Below, in pieces: positions 17,610 through 27,626 of a DNA stretch of 64,000 nt (its first letter is position 1; each line of letters opens with the position of its first letter). Location: assembly GCA_000308255.3 (NCBI GenBank), contig HG326663.1, positions 1 to 64,000 of the forward strand. The letters are read 5' to 3'. Both the position numbers and the translations under genes were made by a program. This DNA comes from Anaerococcus pacaensis 9403502 (GTDB taxonomy: Bacteria; Bacillota; Clostridia; Tissierellales; Peptoniphilaceae). Under the pieces are notes generated by a model, which made no database searches, was not told the origin of the DNA, and was given only the letters and a program-made list of their open reading frames with translations.

Positions 17610-20600
17610 CTGCCCTATCTCCCTTCTCTAGTATTTTTTCCAAATCCTCTATGGTTAGGTCCTTATCAATTTCCCTATACCTATCCGAATCGATAAGTAC
17701 ATCTATCTTACAAACTCCACCATAAGGACAAAAATCACAATTGGTTCTAGTTTTGCTTTCTTTAACTGGTTCTAGGTCGATTTTCCCAGCCTTGATTTCT
17801 TCTACGAAGTTTTTGCTTTCTTCTTTTACAAACTGAGTCAGCATTTCGGCTTGAGCCGGGGTTAGGATGTCTTTTTTGTCTATTTTAATCGACTCTAGAT
17901 TCGATACTCCACCTGCACCTAAACTATAAATATCAAACATTGGTTTTCTTGCCTTATCTATATTTGATTTTTTGGTGTTTTCATAGTCTGTGATGTAGTC
18001 GGTGACTATACCTACCATCTTGTGTTTGTTGGCGTTAGCTTTTTTTAAGTCATCTTCATCATACATTCCTGACACAGATTCGTACTCTTCTTTTAGTGGC
18101 AGATAGAAAGCACCTAGTGGTTTTCTATTTTGATCATCAGTGATAGCAAGGATATATACGATTAGCTGGAAGTCAAGCTTGTTTAATACATAGGCAAGGG
18201 AAAAGTCCTTGGCACCAGTCTTGTAATCAACCACTCTATAGTAGTAATTGCCATCATCTGCGACATATTCATCTAGCCTATCTATCCTACCGACCAAGAC
18301 ATTTTCTCCATCTATATCTACAGCCGGTAGGTTGCTATCATCTGTTACGTCAAATTTGAGTTCAGCGTCTTTTACCATAAATTTACCAGCATTTATCTGG
18401 TCTATGATATGCTTATAGTTTGACTTGCTCTTATCGTAGATATTTTCTGTGGTAATCTGGTTTCTAGGGTCGGTTAGCCTTACGTTATCGAGGTGTTTGG
18501 CAAGTATTTCTTCGTATAAGTCCCTGTCAAGTTCTGATTCTAATTCTCCTGGCTCTTTGCCCTTGATGTGGGTAGTTAGTTCTTCAAATACATTGTGAAC
18601 TACATTGCCTTCTTCCCTAGGGTCGACTTCATAGTCGCGGACTTCAACCGGCCTTATACCATAGTCGATATAGTGCTTGTACGGACACCTAGAGAAACTA
18701 TCAATTTGACTAGACCCCCAGGTATTTTTTTTGAAAAGATTTTTAGAAAGATTTGTATCTAGTCTTTTTTTATCATTGCTATAATGAATGCCTATGTTTA
18801 TCAGGTCATAGTCAGTTAGAACTTTTAATTTGTGCCTATCTTCGTGGTCTTCTCTTAGATACTTATCAACCGAAAGGATAAAGTCGAGGTCCTCATCTGT
18901 TAGGTCTTTGTCTTTATTTTTGTAAGCATAAAGTAAGTCTAGCATGTGCTTTATAGATGAGTCCTTAGAAAATTTGATTTCTCCTATATCGTATGTAGAT
19001 GTATCAATCGGTCCTATATTCCTAAAAATATTATTAATTTGCTTTAGTACAGCTGCTTTTTCTAGACCTTCGTTATCCTTATTACTTTTTGCAAAAGAGA
19101 GGTAAATATTTTCACTTACAGTAAATATTTTGTATAAGTCACGTAGCTGTTTGTCTTCGATATTTTCTTCAAAAAATCTAAGATCTATCGCACTTTCCTT
19201 ATCTGTTCCATCTGATGAGATGAGCTTTAGTTGGTCAATCTCAGTATTGGTAAGGATATTGGCAGCTGAGTCTAGGCTTGGGAAAAAGGCATCATTTAGG
19301 CCAATGATGAAGTTGTCTTTCCTATTGGCAATGCTTGATCTCATGAGGTCTGAGATAATAACGTGGTCTTTGGTTGGCGGAATGACTCCGATTTTAGAAT
19401 TTTTTGTACCAGCTTCGATGAGTTTGTAGGCTTCTTTAAGGCTTATTTTCCTATCAGCCATGATAGCTACAAATTGCTCGAGTATTACTACAAATTTTTC
19501 AACGGCTTGTTGGTTAATAAGTTTTGCTTCGTTTTTCTTATCCTCATCTAAAAACTCTTGGAAGCGGGCGATTCCCCTTCTAAATTCATCTTTGCTAATG
19601 AGCCTATAGATAGCACTAGCTATGTCTCTCGCCTCATGCTCACCTTTTCTAATAGCTAATACTTCATCAAGTAAATCTAGTACAGCAAGTCTTAAGTTAT
19701 TGATGCTAGTAATTTCTGCTTCTTTGCTCTTATATCTTTTATCATCTACGCCATAAAGATTTTCATAATAGGCTTCATCGAAGGTAAAATATTTATCATT
19801 TGTAAACATATCGCCCTTAATATTTCTCTCAATGAGATAAGGGATAAGGGTAATTTCTCTGATATTTTCGATATCTTTAAAATAATACAGGTTAGAATTT
19901 ATAAAATAGCTAATGTCATCTATCCTAAAATTATAAATAACCATACGAAGGGCTGCCATAAAGGTCTTTATGATGTGGTTATCGCTAAGGGTCTGAGTGT
20001 CATCTATAAAATATGGGATGTCATTTCTATTAAAGACTTTGACTATCTCATTTTCATACTCATCCTTGTCTGTAATATAAACAGCAAAGTCTTTGTAGCG
20101 TACCTTTTTATCTTCATCCGTTATGATTGCTTTTTTTATAAAAAGGGCTACATTTTCTACTTCCTTGGCAGTGGATGGGTTTTCAAATAATTTGATATGG
20201 TCATAATCATAAAAATATTCATTTTGATTTTCGATTTTTTTGACATAGGAATCAAGGCTGTTTAAATAATCTGCATCAAGCAAAGATACTTCAAATCTTT
20301 CAAAATTATCCACTAAATGTACAATTTCATAAGATATGTCATTGTCGATTTTATCCTCTATAGACTTTGCTTCCACCTTAATATTTTCATCCCTTAGCCT
20401 AAGCATCCTATCTAAAAATGCATAGGACTTATCAAACATATTTAGGTCATTTTTTGCCCTGTCATAGACATAAGCTGGCTCTAGGGTTAGGCTAATAGTG
20501 ATATCTATTCCCATTCTATCAAGGGCCTTTAATAGCTCTATTTGTAGGTCTGTTAGGGTGTCAAACTTATCAAAATAAAAGCTAGTTCCCTTTAGAAAAT

Positions 20601-21168
20601 CAGCCTGATCTAGCTTTTCGATGACAGTCATTATCCTATCTTCGGTATCGAGGTACTTATTCTTGATTCTTTCTTCATACTCATCGTATACTAGCTTTAT
20701 ATCATGAAATTTATTTTTTATCCTGTCATATGAACTATCATCCAGATTTTCTATCATCTTAAAAGCAGCTTCATCTAAGCCCTTGTCCTTGATTTGACTG
20801 ATCATATCGGCAAGGTTATTTGAAAATTCTATATCTTGATAGGCATCCTTAAAGGTGGTAAGTTCTTCGTTTAAATCATTTAAAATGTTACTAATTAGTA
20901 TTAGCTTGGCATTTGGTGTAAGTGCATCCTCAGCTGATCCACCCACCCTGTCCATGACATATCTAGAAAATGAATGGAAACTTAGGACCTTGGCATCCAT
21001 GACAGCTTCCACTTCGAGTGCTTCTATCATGTCCACATCGGATTGGAGGGTGTATTGTTGGGGTACTAGAAGAAATGATTTTTTATGATTTGTAAGGTCA
21101 TTTTTTATATATTCATAGATTTTCTTTGAATTTTCTTTTGGGTACCTGGAATATATTATTTTTATCAT
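17602..21168 (-). CDS. addB: ATP-dependent nuclease subunit B (AddB), Walker A absent
   Basis: A 1188-residue AddB partner with an inactive helicase-like N-terminal half and a C-terminal nuclease containing VGRIDRLDEY and YYRVVDYKTGAK. Four cysteines placed for the AddB [4Fe-4S] cluster are visible: one in RCPYKHYIDYG, three in TNCDFCPYGGVC. Where other AddB proteins have a GxxGSGKT loop, this one begins MIKIIYSRYPKENSKKIYEY, so nucleotide binding seems lost. It is the first gene of the addB-addA pair, 10 bp after sbcC, so the whole 26.1-14.0 kb block may be one transcript. Confidence 0.9.
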   Translation of the reverse strand: MIKIIYSRYPKENSKKIYEYIKNDLTNHKKSFLLVPQQYTLQSDVDMIEALEVEAVMDAKVLSFHSFSRYVMDRVGGSAEDALTPNAKLILISNILNDLNEELTTFKDAYQDIEFSNNLADMISQIKDKGLDEAAFKMIENLDDSSYDRIKNKFHDIKLVYDEYEERIKNKYLDTEDRIMTVIEKLDQADFLKGTSFYFDKFDTLTDLQIELLKALDRMGIDITISLTLEPAYVYDRAKNDLNMFDKSYAFLDRMLRLRDENIKVEAKSIEDKIDNDISYEIVHLVDNFERFEVSLLDADYLNSLDSYVKKIENQNEYFYDYDHIKLFENPSTAKEVENVALFIKKAIITDEDKKVRYKDFAVYITDKDEYENEIVKVFNRNDIPYFIDDTQTLSDNHIIKTFMAALRMVIYNFRIDDISYFINSNLYYFKDIENIREITLIPYLIERNIKGDMFTNDKYFTFDEAYYENLYGVDDKRYKSKEAEITSINNLRLAVLDLLDEVLAIRKGEHEARDIASAIYRLISKDEFRRGIARFQEFLDEDKKNEAKLINQQAVEKFVVILEQFVAIMADRKISLKEAYKLIEAGTKNSKIGVIPPTKDHVIISDLMRSSIANRKDNFIIGLNDAFFPSLDSAANILTNTEIDQLKLISSDGTDKESAIDLRFFEENIEDKQLRDLYKIFTVSENIYLSFAKSNKDNEGLEKAAVLKQINNIFRNIGPIDTSTYDIGEIKFSKDSSIKHMLDLLYAYKNKDKDLTDEDLDFILSVDKYLREDHEDRHKLKVLTDYDLINIGIHYSNDKKRLDTNLSKNLFKKNTWGSSQIDSFSRCPYKHYIDYGIRPVEVRDYEVDPREEGNVVHNVFEELTTHIKGKEPGELESELDRDLYEEILAKHLDNVRLTDPRNQITTENIYDKSKSNYKHIIDQINAGKFMVKDAELKFDVTDDSNLPAVDIDGENVLVGRIDRLDEYVADDGNYYYRVVDYKTGAKDFSLAYVLNKLDFQLIVYILAITDDQNRKPLGAFYLPLKEEYESVSGMYDEDDLKKANANKHKMVGIVTDYITDYENTKKSNIDKARKPMFDIYSLGAGGVSNLESIKIDKKDILTPAQAEMLTQFVKEESKNFVEEIKAGKIDLEPVKESKTRTNCDFCPYGGVCKIDVLIDSDRYREIDKDLTIEDLEKILEKGDRADE

Positions 21169-21178
21169 ATATATCTCC

Positions 21179-24100
21179 TTAAGAAATTATCTTTATACTT
21201 GAACCAGTAGCCTCGTCGTAGTCTACGAGGATTTTCGCATCTATGGCATCTTTTAGTTCCTTGACATGGCTTATAAGACCAATAAATTTATTTTCATAGG
21301 ATAGGATTTCAATTTGCTCGATTACCTTGTTTAGATAATCATCAGAAAGTGTACCAAAACCTTCGTCTATAAAGAGAGTATCGATTGTTATTCCCCCACT
21401 TTCTGCACTTATCTCATCAGATAAACCAAGGGCTAAGGCAAGGGATGCGAGGAAAGATTCGCCCCCTGATAGGGTGCTGGCTGGTCGAAGTTTGCCGGTA
21501 TTTGCATCGAGGATTTCTATATCGAGGCCAGCATCTTTTCTATTGTCCATGGCAGTCCTGCTTCTCACCATTTTAAACTGGCCATTAGACATGTAGGCTA
21601 GCCTCATATTGGCGAGGTTTAGGACCTTGTCGAAATAATATGTTAGAACAAATGTTTCGAATTTGACCTTTGTCCTGCCAGCCACTTTTCCTGTATCCCC
21701 ATTGGCGATTTCAGATAGCTGGTGGAGGATGTGAGAATTAGACTCGATAGTATTGTAATCATCACGCAAATTACTGATACTTACTCGTATCCCCCTTATA
21801 TTTAGTAAACGATGGTGAATATCTGATAGATTTTTATTTACTTCCTCAATTTCACTTTCTAGTGCATCGATATTTGTATTAATAGCGGCAACATCGATTA
21901 TTTCCATATCCTCATATTCTTTTAGAGTATCTCTGCTAATTCTAAGATTATTTATCCTTTCAAAAAAGTCTTCAATCTCACCTTTTCTAGTAATTATCTC
22001 ATCGTAAGTAGCTAATATTTCCCTATACTCATTTTCACTCACAAAGGCAGCTGTGATTTTGTTTTTTAGTTCCAGTTCATATTTAGCTATATCTTCCCTA
22101 AGGCTCTTAATGTCTACTTGGTAATTTGAAATTTCAGATTTAAATTTTTCCTCGATTATCTTTAGTTGGTTATAAGTGCTATTGATTTGATTGATTTCTC
22201 CTTCAAGACCTACAATATTTGTGGATATATCAGAGATATCTTCTTTAATCTCGTTTTCATCTAGAGCTTCCATCGTCTCTTTGTTGGCGTCGTAATAGGT
22301 CTTTAAGCTTTGCGATTCACTTGCTAGATGATTTAGATTTGTAATTTCATTGTCAGCTGTTGATATAGCTTTTGATAATTTATCTATATTGGCCCTAATT
22401 GATAAAATCTCATTAGAGATTTCTTTTTGAACATCGGAAAGTTCGGTTATTTCTTTGTTAATATCCGCTATATTTTTATCAAGTTCCTTTAGCTTTATTT
22501 CTAATTCATCAATGTCAGCTACCTCTCTTACGGTAGCTTCTAAGCTAGTATTTCGCTCATTTAGTTGGGCGATTTTTATATCGATAGTGCTTAGCCTTTC
22601 AGCTATTTCTTCTTCGCTTAAATCAATACTTTCTATATCCGATATAGCATGTTTTTCAAATATATCGTCGTGATGTGTTTTACATACTGGGCAGATGCCT
22701 GATTTATTTAGGTCATCGATGAGTGAATTAATTTGAATTAGCATTTGATTTTCTTCAAAGAGGTTTTTGATTTTTAGAGTGTCTGCTCTTTGGCCTTGAA
22801 GGGCGAGTATATTATCTCCATTAGTAGCTATTTGGCTTAAAATTTCTTGGTTTTTATTATAAATTGCTATTTCATCTGCTATTTGATTTGCATCTTCATT
22901 TAGAGATCTATGCTCTATTTCTCTAAGGCGGAGGTCGGTTTTTTTGGAGTCTAATAGGGTATTTTTCTGATCTAGGTCTTCGTATGATTTGGCTAAGTTT
23001 ATTTTATCATTATCTTGAGATCTTTTTAGGTCTTCGAGTTTGATTAGTTTATCTTCAATAGCTAAGTAGTCTCTTTTTTTCTCATTATATTCTAATAGGT
23101 TATTTTGTGTTTCTAGAAGCTTTATTTTTTCTGTTTTGAACTTATCTAGGGTCTTATTTTTATCTGGCAAACTATCAACTAAATCTTGATGCTCACTTAG
23201 GCTCTTATTAACAAGCTCTAAGTCATTTTGAGATTTAAAAAGTGACTTTTCTTTGTTATCTAAATTATTTTTTAATCCATCAAGCCTATTTTCAAAGTCT
23301 TTGATACCGTAAGCAAGCTCTGCTTTTTTGAGATTTTCTTTAAGATTTTCATACTGGTTTTCAGCCTCACTTAGACTTTCCAGGTCATGTTTTATGGTGT
23401 TTAGCTTTTCGATATTAGCATTGTCATTTAAGATTTGCTCTTTTTTGCGAATTAAGTTTGTGTATTCCTCATTGAGCTTATTTTTATTACTCTCTATATC
23501 AGCATACAAATTTTCTCTATCAGTAATGATTAGATTTATTTGCTCTAATATTGGCTTAAATTTTCTGCTTGCTATGTCTCCTATTTCGACATTTGCCGCT
23601 AATTCTTCATCTCTTTCGACCTCTGTCTTTAGGCTTTCATATATGGCTTCGAGTTTATTGGCGCTTGCCTTGGCTCTTTCTTTAAGGTCGATTTGGATTT
23701 CTTCATACATAAGAGTTTTAAATATATCCCCAAGTAATTTCGATCTGACCTTGGAATCAGCTGAGAGAAATTGCTGAAATTGGCCTTGGGCAAGGAGCAT
23801 GACCTTGGTGAATTGGTCTTTATCAAGACCCATTAGTTCGATTATTTTATTATTGACTGGGGTTACTTTTGTAAGTAGGCTTTCTTTTTCGTTGCCTATT
23901 TCATAAAAGCTTGCACTATTACCGCGAAGGTTGATTGATTTGCCTTCTTTATTTGCCTCTTGGCTAGGGATTCTTTCGACCATATATCTCTTTCCATCAA
24001 GTTCAAACTCGAGTCTAACAAAGGTATATGGGTCAGTCTCTGAGAGAAAGTCTGAGCGGAGAGTCGAGCCACTTATACCTCTTGATATTTCGCCATAGAG

Positions 24101-24253
24101 CGCATAGCTTATTCCATCAAATATAGTAGTCTTGCCTGATCCAGTATCGCCAGATACTAGAAAGATTTTTTTGGGATAGAGCTTTGTGAAGTCGATTTCA
24201 ATCTGGTCTTTGTAGGTCATAAAGCCCCTCATGGTGAGTTTTATAGGTTTCAT
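21179..24253 (-). CDS. sbcC: Exonuclease SbcC (Rad50-like ATPase)
   Basis: A 1024-residue SMC-like protein. N-terminal Walker A is SGDTGSGKTTIFDGI and the Q-loop follows in VMLLAQGQFQQFL. Long heptad-rich coiled coils flank a central zinc hook, CPVC, near residue 525. The C-terminal half-domain has STLSGGESFLASLALALGLS and TLFIDEGFGTL. With SbcD it cleaves hairpins and DNA ends. The sbcD stop overlaps its start by 4 bp. The length and coiled-coil architecture are normal for the family. Confidence 0.94.
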   Translation of the reverse strand: MKPIKLTMRGFMTYKDQIEIDFTKLYPKKIFLVSGDTGSGKTTIFDGISYALYGEISRGISGSTLRSDFLSETDPYTFVRLEFELDGKRYMVERIPSQEANKEGKSINLRGNSASFYEIGNEKESLLTKVTPVNNKIIELMGLDKDQFTKVMLLAQGQFQQFLSADSKVRSKLLGDIFKTLMYEEIQIDLKERAKASANKLEAIYESLKTEVERDEELAANVEIGDIASRKFKPILEQINLIITDRENLYADIESNKNKLNEEYTNLIRKKEQILNDNANIEKLNTIKHDLESLSEAENQYENLKENLKKAELAYGIKDFENRLDGLKNNLDNKEKSLFKSQNDLELVNKSLSEHQDLVDSLPDKNKTLDKFKTEKIKLLETQNNLLEYNEKKRDYLAIEDKLIKLEDLKRSQDNDKINLAKSYEDLDQKNTLLDSKKTDLRLREIEHRSLNEDANQIADEIAIYNKNQEILSQIATNGDNILALQGQRADTLKIKNLFEENQMLIQINSLIDDLNKSGICPVCKTHHDDIFEKHAISDIESIDLSEEEIAERLSTIDIKIAQLNERNTSLEATVREVADIDELEIKLKELDKNIADINKEITELSDVQKEISNEILSIRANIDKLSKAISTADNEITNLNHLASESQSLKTYYDANKETMEALDENEIKEDISDISTNIVGLEGEINQINSTYNQLKIIEEKFKSEISNYQVDIKSLREDIAKYELELKNKITAAFVSENEYREILATYDEIITRKGEIEDFFERINNLRISRDTLKEYEDMEIIDVAAINTNIDALESEIEEVNKNLSDIHHRLLNIRGIRVSISNLRDDYNTIESNSHILHQLSEIANGDTGKVAGRTKVKFETFVLTYYFDKVLNLANMRLAYMSNGQFKMVRSRTAMDNRKDAGLDIEILDANTGKLRPASTLSGGESFLASLALALGLSDEISAESGGITIDTLFIDEGFGTLSDDYLNKVIEQIEILSYENKFIGLISHVKELKDAIDAKILVDYDEATGSSIKIIS

Positions 24254-25380
24254 TCAAGGACCTCCCTTAAGGCTTCTATTTGCTCTACTGTCATATCTTC
24301 ATCCATCTTGTAGCGGTAAAATTCTTCGAAAAGTTCTAACGTGTTTTTATTTTCTAGGTCAAGAGTCAGCTCATTGTCGACATTAAAAATAGCATTGTTT
24401 GCATAAGTCACTTGGACCGCGTGAGGGAATTTTTCCTTTAGCTTAGTCATAGCATTGGTGATTGTAGTATCATCTGTGAGGACGAATTTGATATAGTCAT
24501 CGCTCGCCTCATTTTTAGTATTTATTTCATCAAATGTCCCAGTAAGTATCCTAAAATCACGAAGTGGATTGATATTAATCTCTTCTGTACGGACCTCATC
24601 AGTGATATCAACAATTGTCACCGACTTTTCTCCCTCATTGGCATCAAAGGAATATTTCATAAAGGTCCCAGCATATCTAATCTTTGGATCTATCACATAG
24701 TGTTTTCTATGAAGATGGCCTAGGGCTACGTAGTCAAAGTCCAGGAATAAGTGCCCATCCATTGCATCTGTACCGCCTATGACAAGAGGCTTTTGGCCTT
24801 CGGTGTATGTATCTTCATCTTCTTCTGTTCTCGTATTAGCATAGCAATGGGTGATGAGGATATTCCTATCTTCATAGCTTTTATCAGTTAATAAGTTCCT
24901 ATATACATCAGTAAAATTATTGATCTCATCATCAAATATAAGCTTAGCGGCATTGATAGTCATAAATGGGATGAGGTGAAAATGAATTTTACCGTAATCA
25001 TCTTCTAGGGTAATCACATCTCCATTATCAAGCCCACTAGCTACCTTGCCCCTGTATTCACCGTGCAGATAATAATTATTGGCTGTAAAGAATCTATTGT
25101 GAATATCAAGCCTTCTGCTAGAATCATGGTTGCCACTAATTGCTAAAACTGGTTTTTTAAGTTCAAATATAATAGTTTCTATAAAATTAGAATATAAATC
25201 CATAGCCTCAGAGCTTGCAACAGCAGTATCGTAGATGTCACCCGCTATCATAACAGCATCGATGTTATTGTTTTTTATGATATCTATGATTTGGTCAAGG
25301 GCATAGGCTTGATCTTCGATTAATGAGTAATTTCCTATTGATTTGCCCAAATGCAGGTCGGCTAAATGGAGTAATCTCAA
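24250..25380 (-). CDS. sbcD: Exonuclease SbcD (Mre11-like nuclease)
   Basis: A 376-residue metallophosphoesterase-type nuclease, partner of SbcC. The dinuclear-metal motifs appear in order: LHLADLHLGKS, MIAGDIYD, AISGNHDSSRR, ITHCY and VALGHLHRKH. It overlaps yaaA upstream and sbcC downstream by 4 bp each, so yaaA-sbcD-sbcC are translationally coupled. Metal-dependent DNA nuclease activity at hairpins and ends follows from the family. Confidence 0.94.
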   Translation of the reverse strand: MRLLHLADLHLGKSIGNYSLIEDQAYALDQIIDIIKNNNIDAVMIAGDIYDTAVASSEAMDLYSNFIETIIFELKKPVLAISGNHDSSRRLDIHNRFFTANNYYLHGEYRGKVASGLDNGDVITLEDDYGKIHFHLIPFMTINAAKLIFDDEINNFTDVYRNLLTDKSYEDRNILITHCYANTRTEEDEDTYTEGQKPLVIGGTDAMDGHLFLDFDYVALGHLHRKHYVIDPKIRYAGTFMKYSFDANEGEKSVTIVDITDEVRTEEININPLRDFRILTGTFDEINTKNEASDDYIKFVLTDDTTITNAMTKLKEKFPHAVQVTYANNAIFNVDNELTLDLENKNTLELFEEFYRYKMDEDMTVEQIEALREVLE

Positions 25381-26102
25381 GACTCTCTCCTAACAAATAC
25401 TAGATTGTCCTCAGTCGATTCATCCTCATCATAATAGTAGCCATCTATGTCAATTTCTTTGATTTTCTCTATATCTTCGATTTTGTTAGTAATAATTTCT
25501 TTTAGCATCCTGCCTCGCATTTGCTTCATGTAGGCCACTATGGATTTTAATTTACCATCGCGGACATCTTTAAAATCAACAGTTACAAAGCGATCATCTT
25601 TTTTAAGGAACGGCCTGATGGTTCCAGTGTATTCCTTGCTAGCAAGATTTAATACCCAGTCCCCATCCTTGTATAATTCCTTATAGAGGTCATCGCCCCA
25701 ATATTCATATAAATCCATGTCTTCATTGTCAAAATATAGCCTGTAGTCAGCAATGCCGGTAAGTGGCTTCGCTAGCCCCCAGAGGGCAGATATTATATAT
25801 ACATGGTCGTTTAGATAAGCTAGGTCATCAAAATCATCTCGACCAAATTGTTTGAAAACCAAGCCATCATAGGCAAAGATAGCTGGATTAGATAGATTGT
25901 CTAAGTCCATTTCTTGGTAATCATAATAGGCCTTTTCAGTAAGCTTATCATTGGTCCTATTTAGATTGCCCATCTCGTTCATGGTGTATTTCTTAAGTTT
26001 TTTTACTAAATTTTCGCTTTTTTTAGGAAACAAAAGCTCTTCCGTTTTTATACCTTCATTTTTTTTAAAACTTTTTGCTGGTGAAATAATTATTTTCATC
26101 AT
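25377..26102 (-). CDS. yaaA: YaaA family protein (DUF328, peroxide stress)
   Basis: A 241-residue member of the YaaA family, which in E. coli limits free iron during peroxide stress and binds DNA. It begins with the family signature MKIIISPAKSF and contains AIFAYDGLVFKQFG, YIISALWGLAKPLTGIADYR and NLASKEY. Two adjacent ATG codons occur; GGAGG is better spaced for the second (26099). It heads an operon with sbcDC and addBA, and oxidative DNA damage is a plausible common theme. Confidence 0.88.
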   Translation of the reverse strand: MMKIIISPAKSFKKNEGIKTEELLFPKKSENLVKKLKKYTMNEMGNLNRTNDKLTEKAYYDYQEMDLDNLSNPAIFAYDGLVFKQFGRDDFDDLAYLNDHVYIISALWGLAKPLTGIADYRLYFDNEDMDLYEYWGDDLYKELYKDGDWVLNLASKEYTGTIRPFLKKDDRFVTVDFKDVRDGKLKSIVAYMKQMRGRMLKEIITNKIEDIEKIKEIDIDGYYYDEDESTEDNLVFVRRES

Positions 26103-26135
26103 GCACCTCCATCTATATTAATTATACATGAAAAA

Positions 26136-26155
26136 AAGTAGGCCTAAGCCTACTT
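26136..26155 (-). terminator. Terminator of the znuABC operon
   Basis: On the minus strand AAGTAGGC-TTAG-GCCTACTT is followed by TTTTT. The stem starts inside the last codons of the permease gene and includes its TAG stop. Confidence 0.8.
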
Positions 26156-26968
26156 ACTCAAATTTCTCTTATTAGATTTATTGTATATATAATTTATGAG
26201 CCCTATTACTAGCATAAAGCCAATTGCAATTAGGACAATCGCCCCACCAGGTTTGACTCCTAGATAAAAACTTGCAGTAATACCCAGCACCATAAAGATC
26301 ACTGATAGTATTATCGATCTGACATATGTTTTCTTATATGAATCAGATATTAAAAGGCTAGTTGCAACTGGGATTGTCATAAGCGATGTTATCATAAGCG
26401 CCCCTACAGTTTTAGCAGAGATTGCTACGGTGATCGCCGTAAGGAAGGTGAAAACTATATTTACTCTGCGAGTGTTTATTCCAGCAAGCCTTGCCATAGT
26501 TGGGTTTATGGCATTGTATAATAGTGCATTATAAGAATAAATTGAAACGGCTACGACTAGAGCAAATATTACGCCAACTATCCATACATCTTCTTTTGAT
26601 ACAGTTGTAATAGACCCAAACATAAAGGATTCGAAATTGGTCCCACCTGGGGTGAAATCAGACAATATTGCTGCTATAGCAATCCCCGCACTCATTACAA
26701 GAGCAACCGCCATATCACCAAAATCCCTAAACTGGCGTCTAATTATTTCTATTGCAAAGCTAGCGATGACACAAACTAAAAGCGAAGTCCAAATTGGGTT
26801 AATCCCCATGATAAGACCAAAACCAATACCTGCAAGGCTAGCGTGGCTTAGGGCATCTCCTATCATTGAAGTCCTGCGGTTAATCATAATTATCCCAATC
26901 ATAGGGATAATTATTGCAAGCATGACCCCTACTATAAAGGACCTTTGCATGAAGGCATAACTAAACAT
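26150..26968 (-). CDS. znuB: Zinc/manganese ABC transporter permease (ZnuB-like)
   Basis: A 272-residue membrane protein of the ABC-3 family with about eight helices. It carries the family blocks MIGDALSHASLAGIGFG and MVLGITASFYLGVKPGGAIVL. It overlaps the ATPase gene by 8 bp. With the binding protein's His-rich loop and the neighbouring Fur-family gene, zinc import is the most likely role. Manganese cannot be excluded from the permease alone. Confidence 0.88.
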   Translation of the reverse strand: MFSYAFMQRSFIVGVMLAIIIPMIGIIMINRRTSMIGDALSHASLAGIGFGLIMGINPIWTSLLVCVIASFAIEIIRRQFRDFGDMAVALVMSAGIAIAAILSDFTPGGTNFESFMFGSITTVSKEDVWIVGVIFALVVAVSIYSYNALLYNAINPTMARLAGINTRRVNIVFTFLTAITVAISAKTVGALMITSLMTIPVATSLLISDSYKKTYVRSIILSVIFMVLGITASFYLGVKPGGAIVLIAIGFMLVIGLINYIYNKSNKRNLSK

Positions 26969-27626
26969 GGCTTAGCCTCCCTTCCTTTAGAAAAACCTTG
27001 CTATCGACATGATTTTCAATCACGTCAATCTCATGGCTTACTAAAAGTATTGTGATCCCATGGTCGTGGTTTAAGTGAGATAAGAGGTCCATGAAATCTT
27101 CTTTGTTTTTCTGATCAATCCCCACAGTTGGCTCATCAAGGATAAGAAAATCTGGCGCATTAACAAGTGCCCTTGCTATCATCACTCTTTGGGCCTGGCC
27201 GCCTGATAACTGATTGACTGGTCTATCCATAAGATTCTCAATATTTAAAGATACAAAAGAATTTTCCACTATCTTTTGACATTTTTTAGTCGGCCTATTG
27301 AACTTATTAAAATGCTCATAGAGATTTAGCATGACATATTCTTTGCTAGTCACAGGAAAGGATATGCGACTGGTTTCATTTACTTGAGGCACATATCCGA
27401 TTTTGTTAAAGTCTGTGAAATCCTCGATTGGGATTTCATTTATCAAAATCTCACCAGCATTTTTTTTAAGTTCACCTAGGATGAGCTTGATTAGCGTAGA
27501 CTTGCCAGATCCATTGGCCCCTGATATGGCGATAAAGTCACCCTCTCTTAACTCAAGGTTTATATCATTTAATATTAAATTTTCTTTATAGGCAAATTTT
27601 AAATTCCTTATATCAAGTATTGTCAT
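26961..27626 (-). CDS. znuC: Zinc ABC transporter ATP-binding protein (ZnuC-like)
   Basis: A 221-residue ATPase: Walker A SGANGSGKSTLIKL, signature LSGGQAQRVMIARAL, Walker B FLILDEPTVGID, switch His in LLVSHEIDVI. Its first base overlaps the last base of the binding-protein stop region, indicating tight coupling. It energises the metal importer formed with the permease downstream in the operon and the lipoprotein upstream. Confidence 0.88.
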   Translation of the reverse strand: MTILDIRNLKFAYKENLILNDINLELREGDFIAISGANGSGKSTLIKLILGELKKNAGEILINEIPIEDFTDFNKIGYVPQVNETSRISFPVTSKEYVMLNLYEHFNKFNRPTKKCQKIVENSFVSLNIENLMDRPVNQLSGGQAQRVMIARALVNAPDFLILDEPTVGIDQKNKEDFMDLLSHLNHDHGITILLVSHEIDVIENHVDSKVFLKEGRLSHV

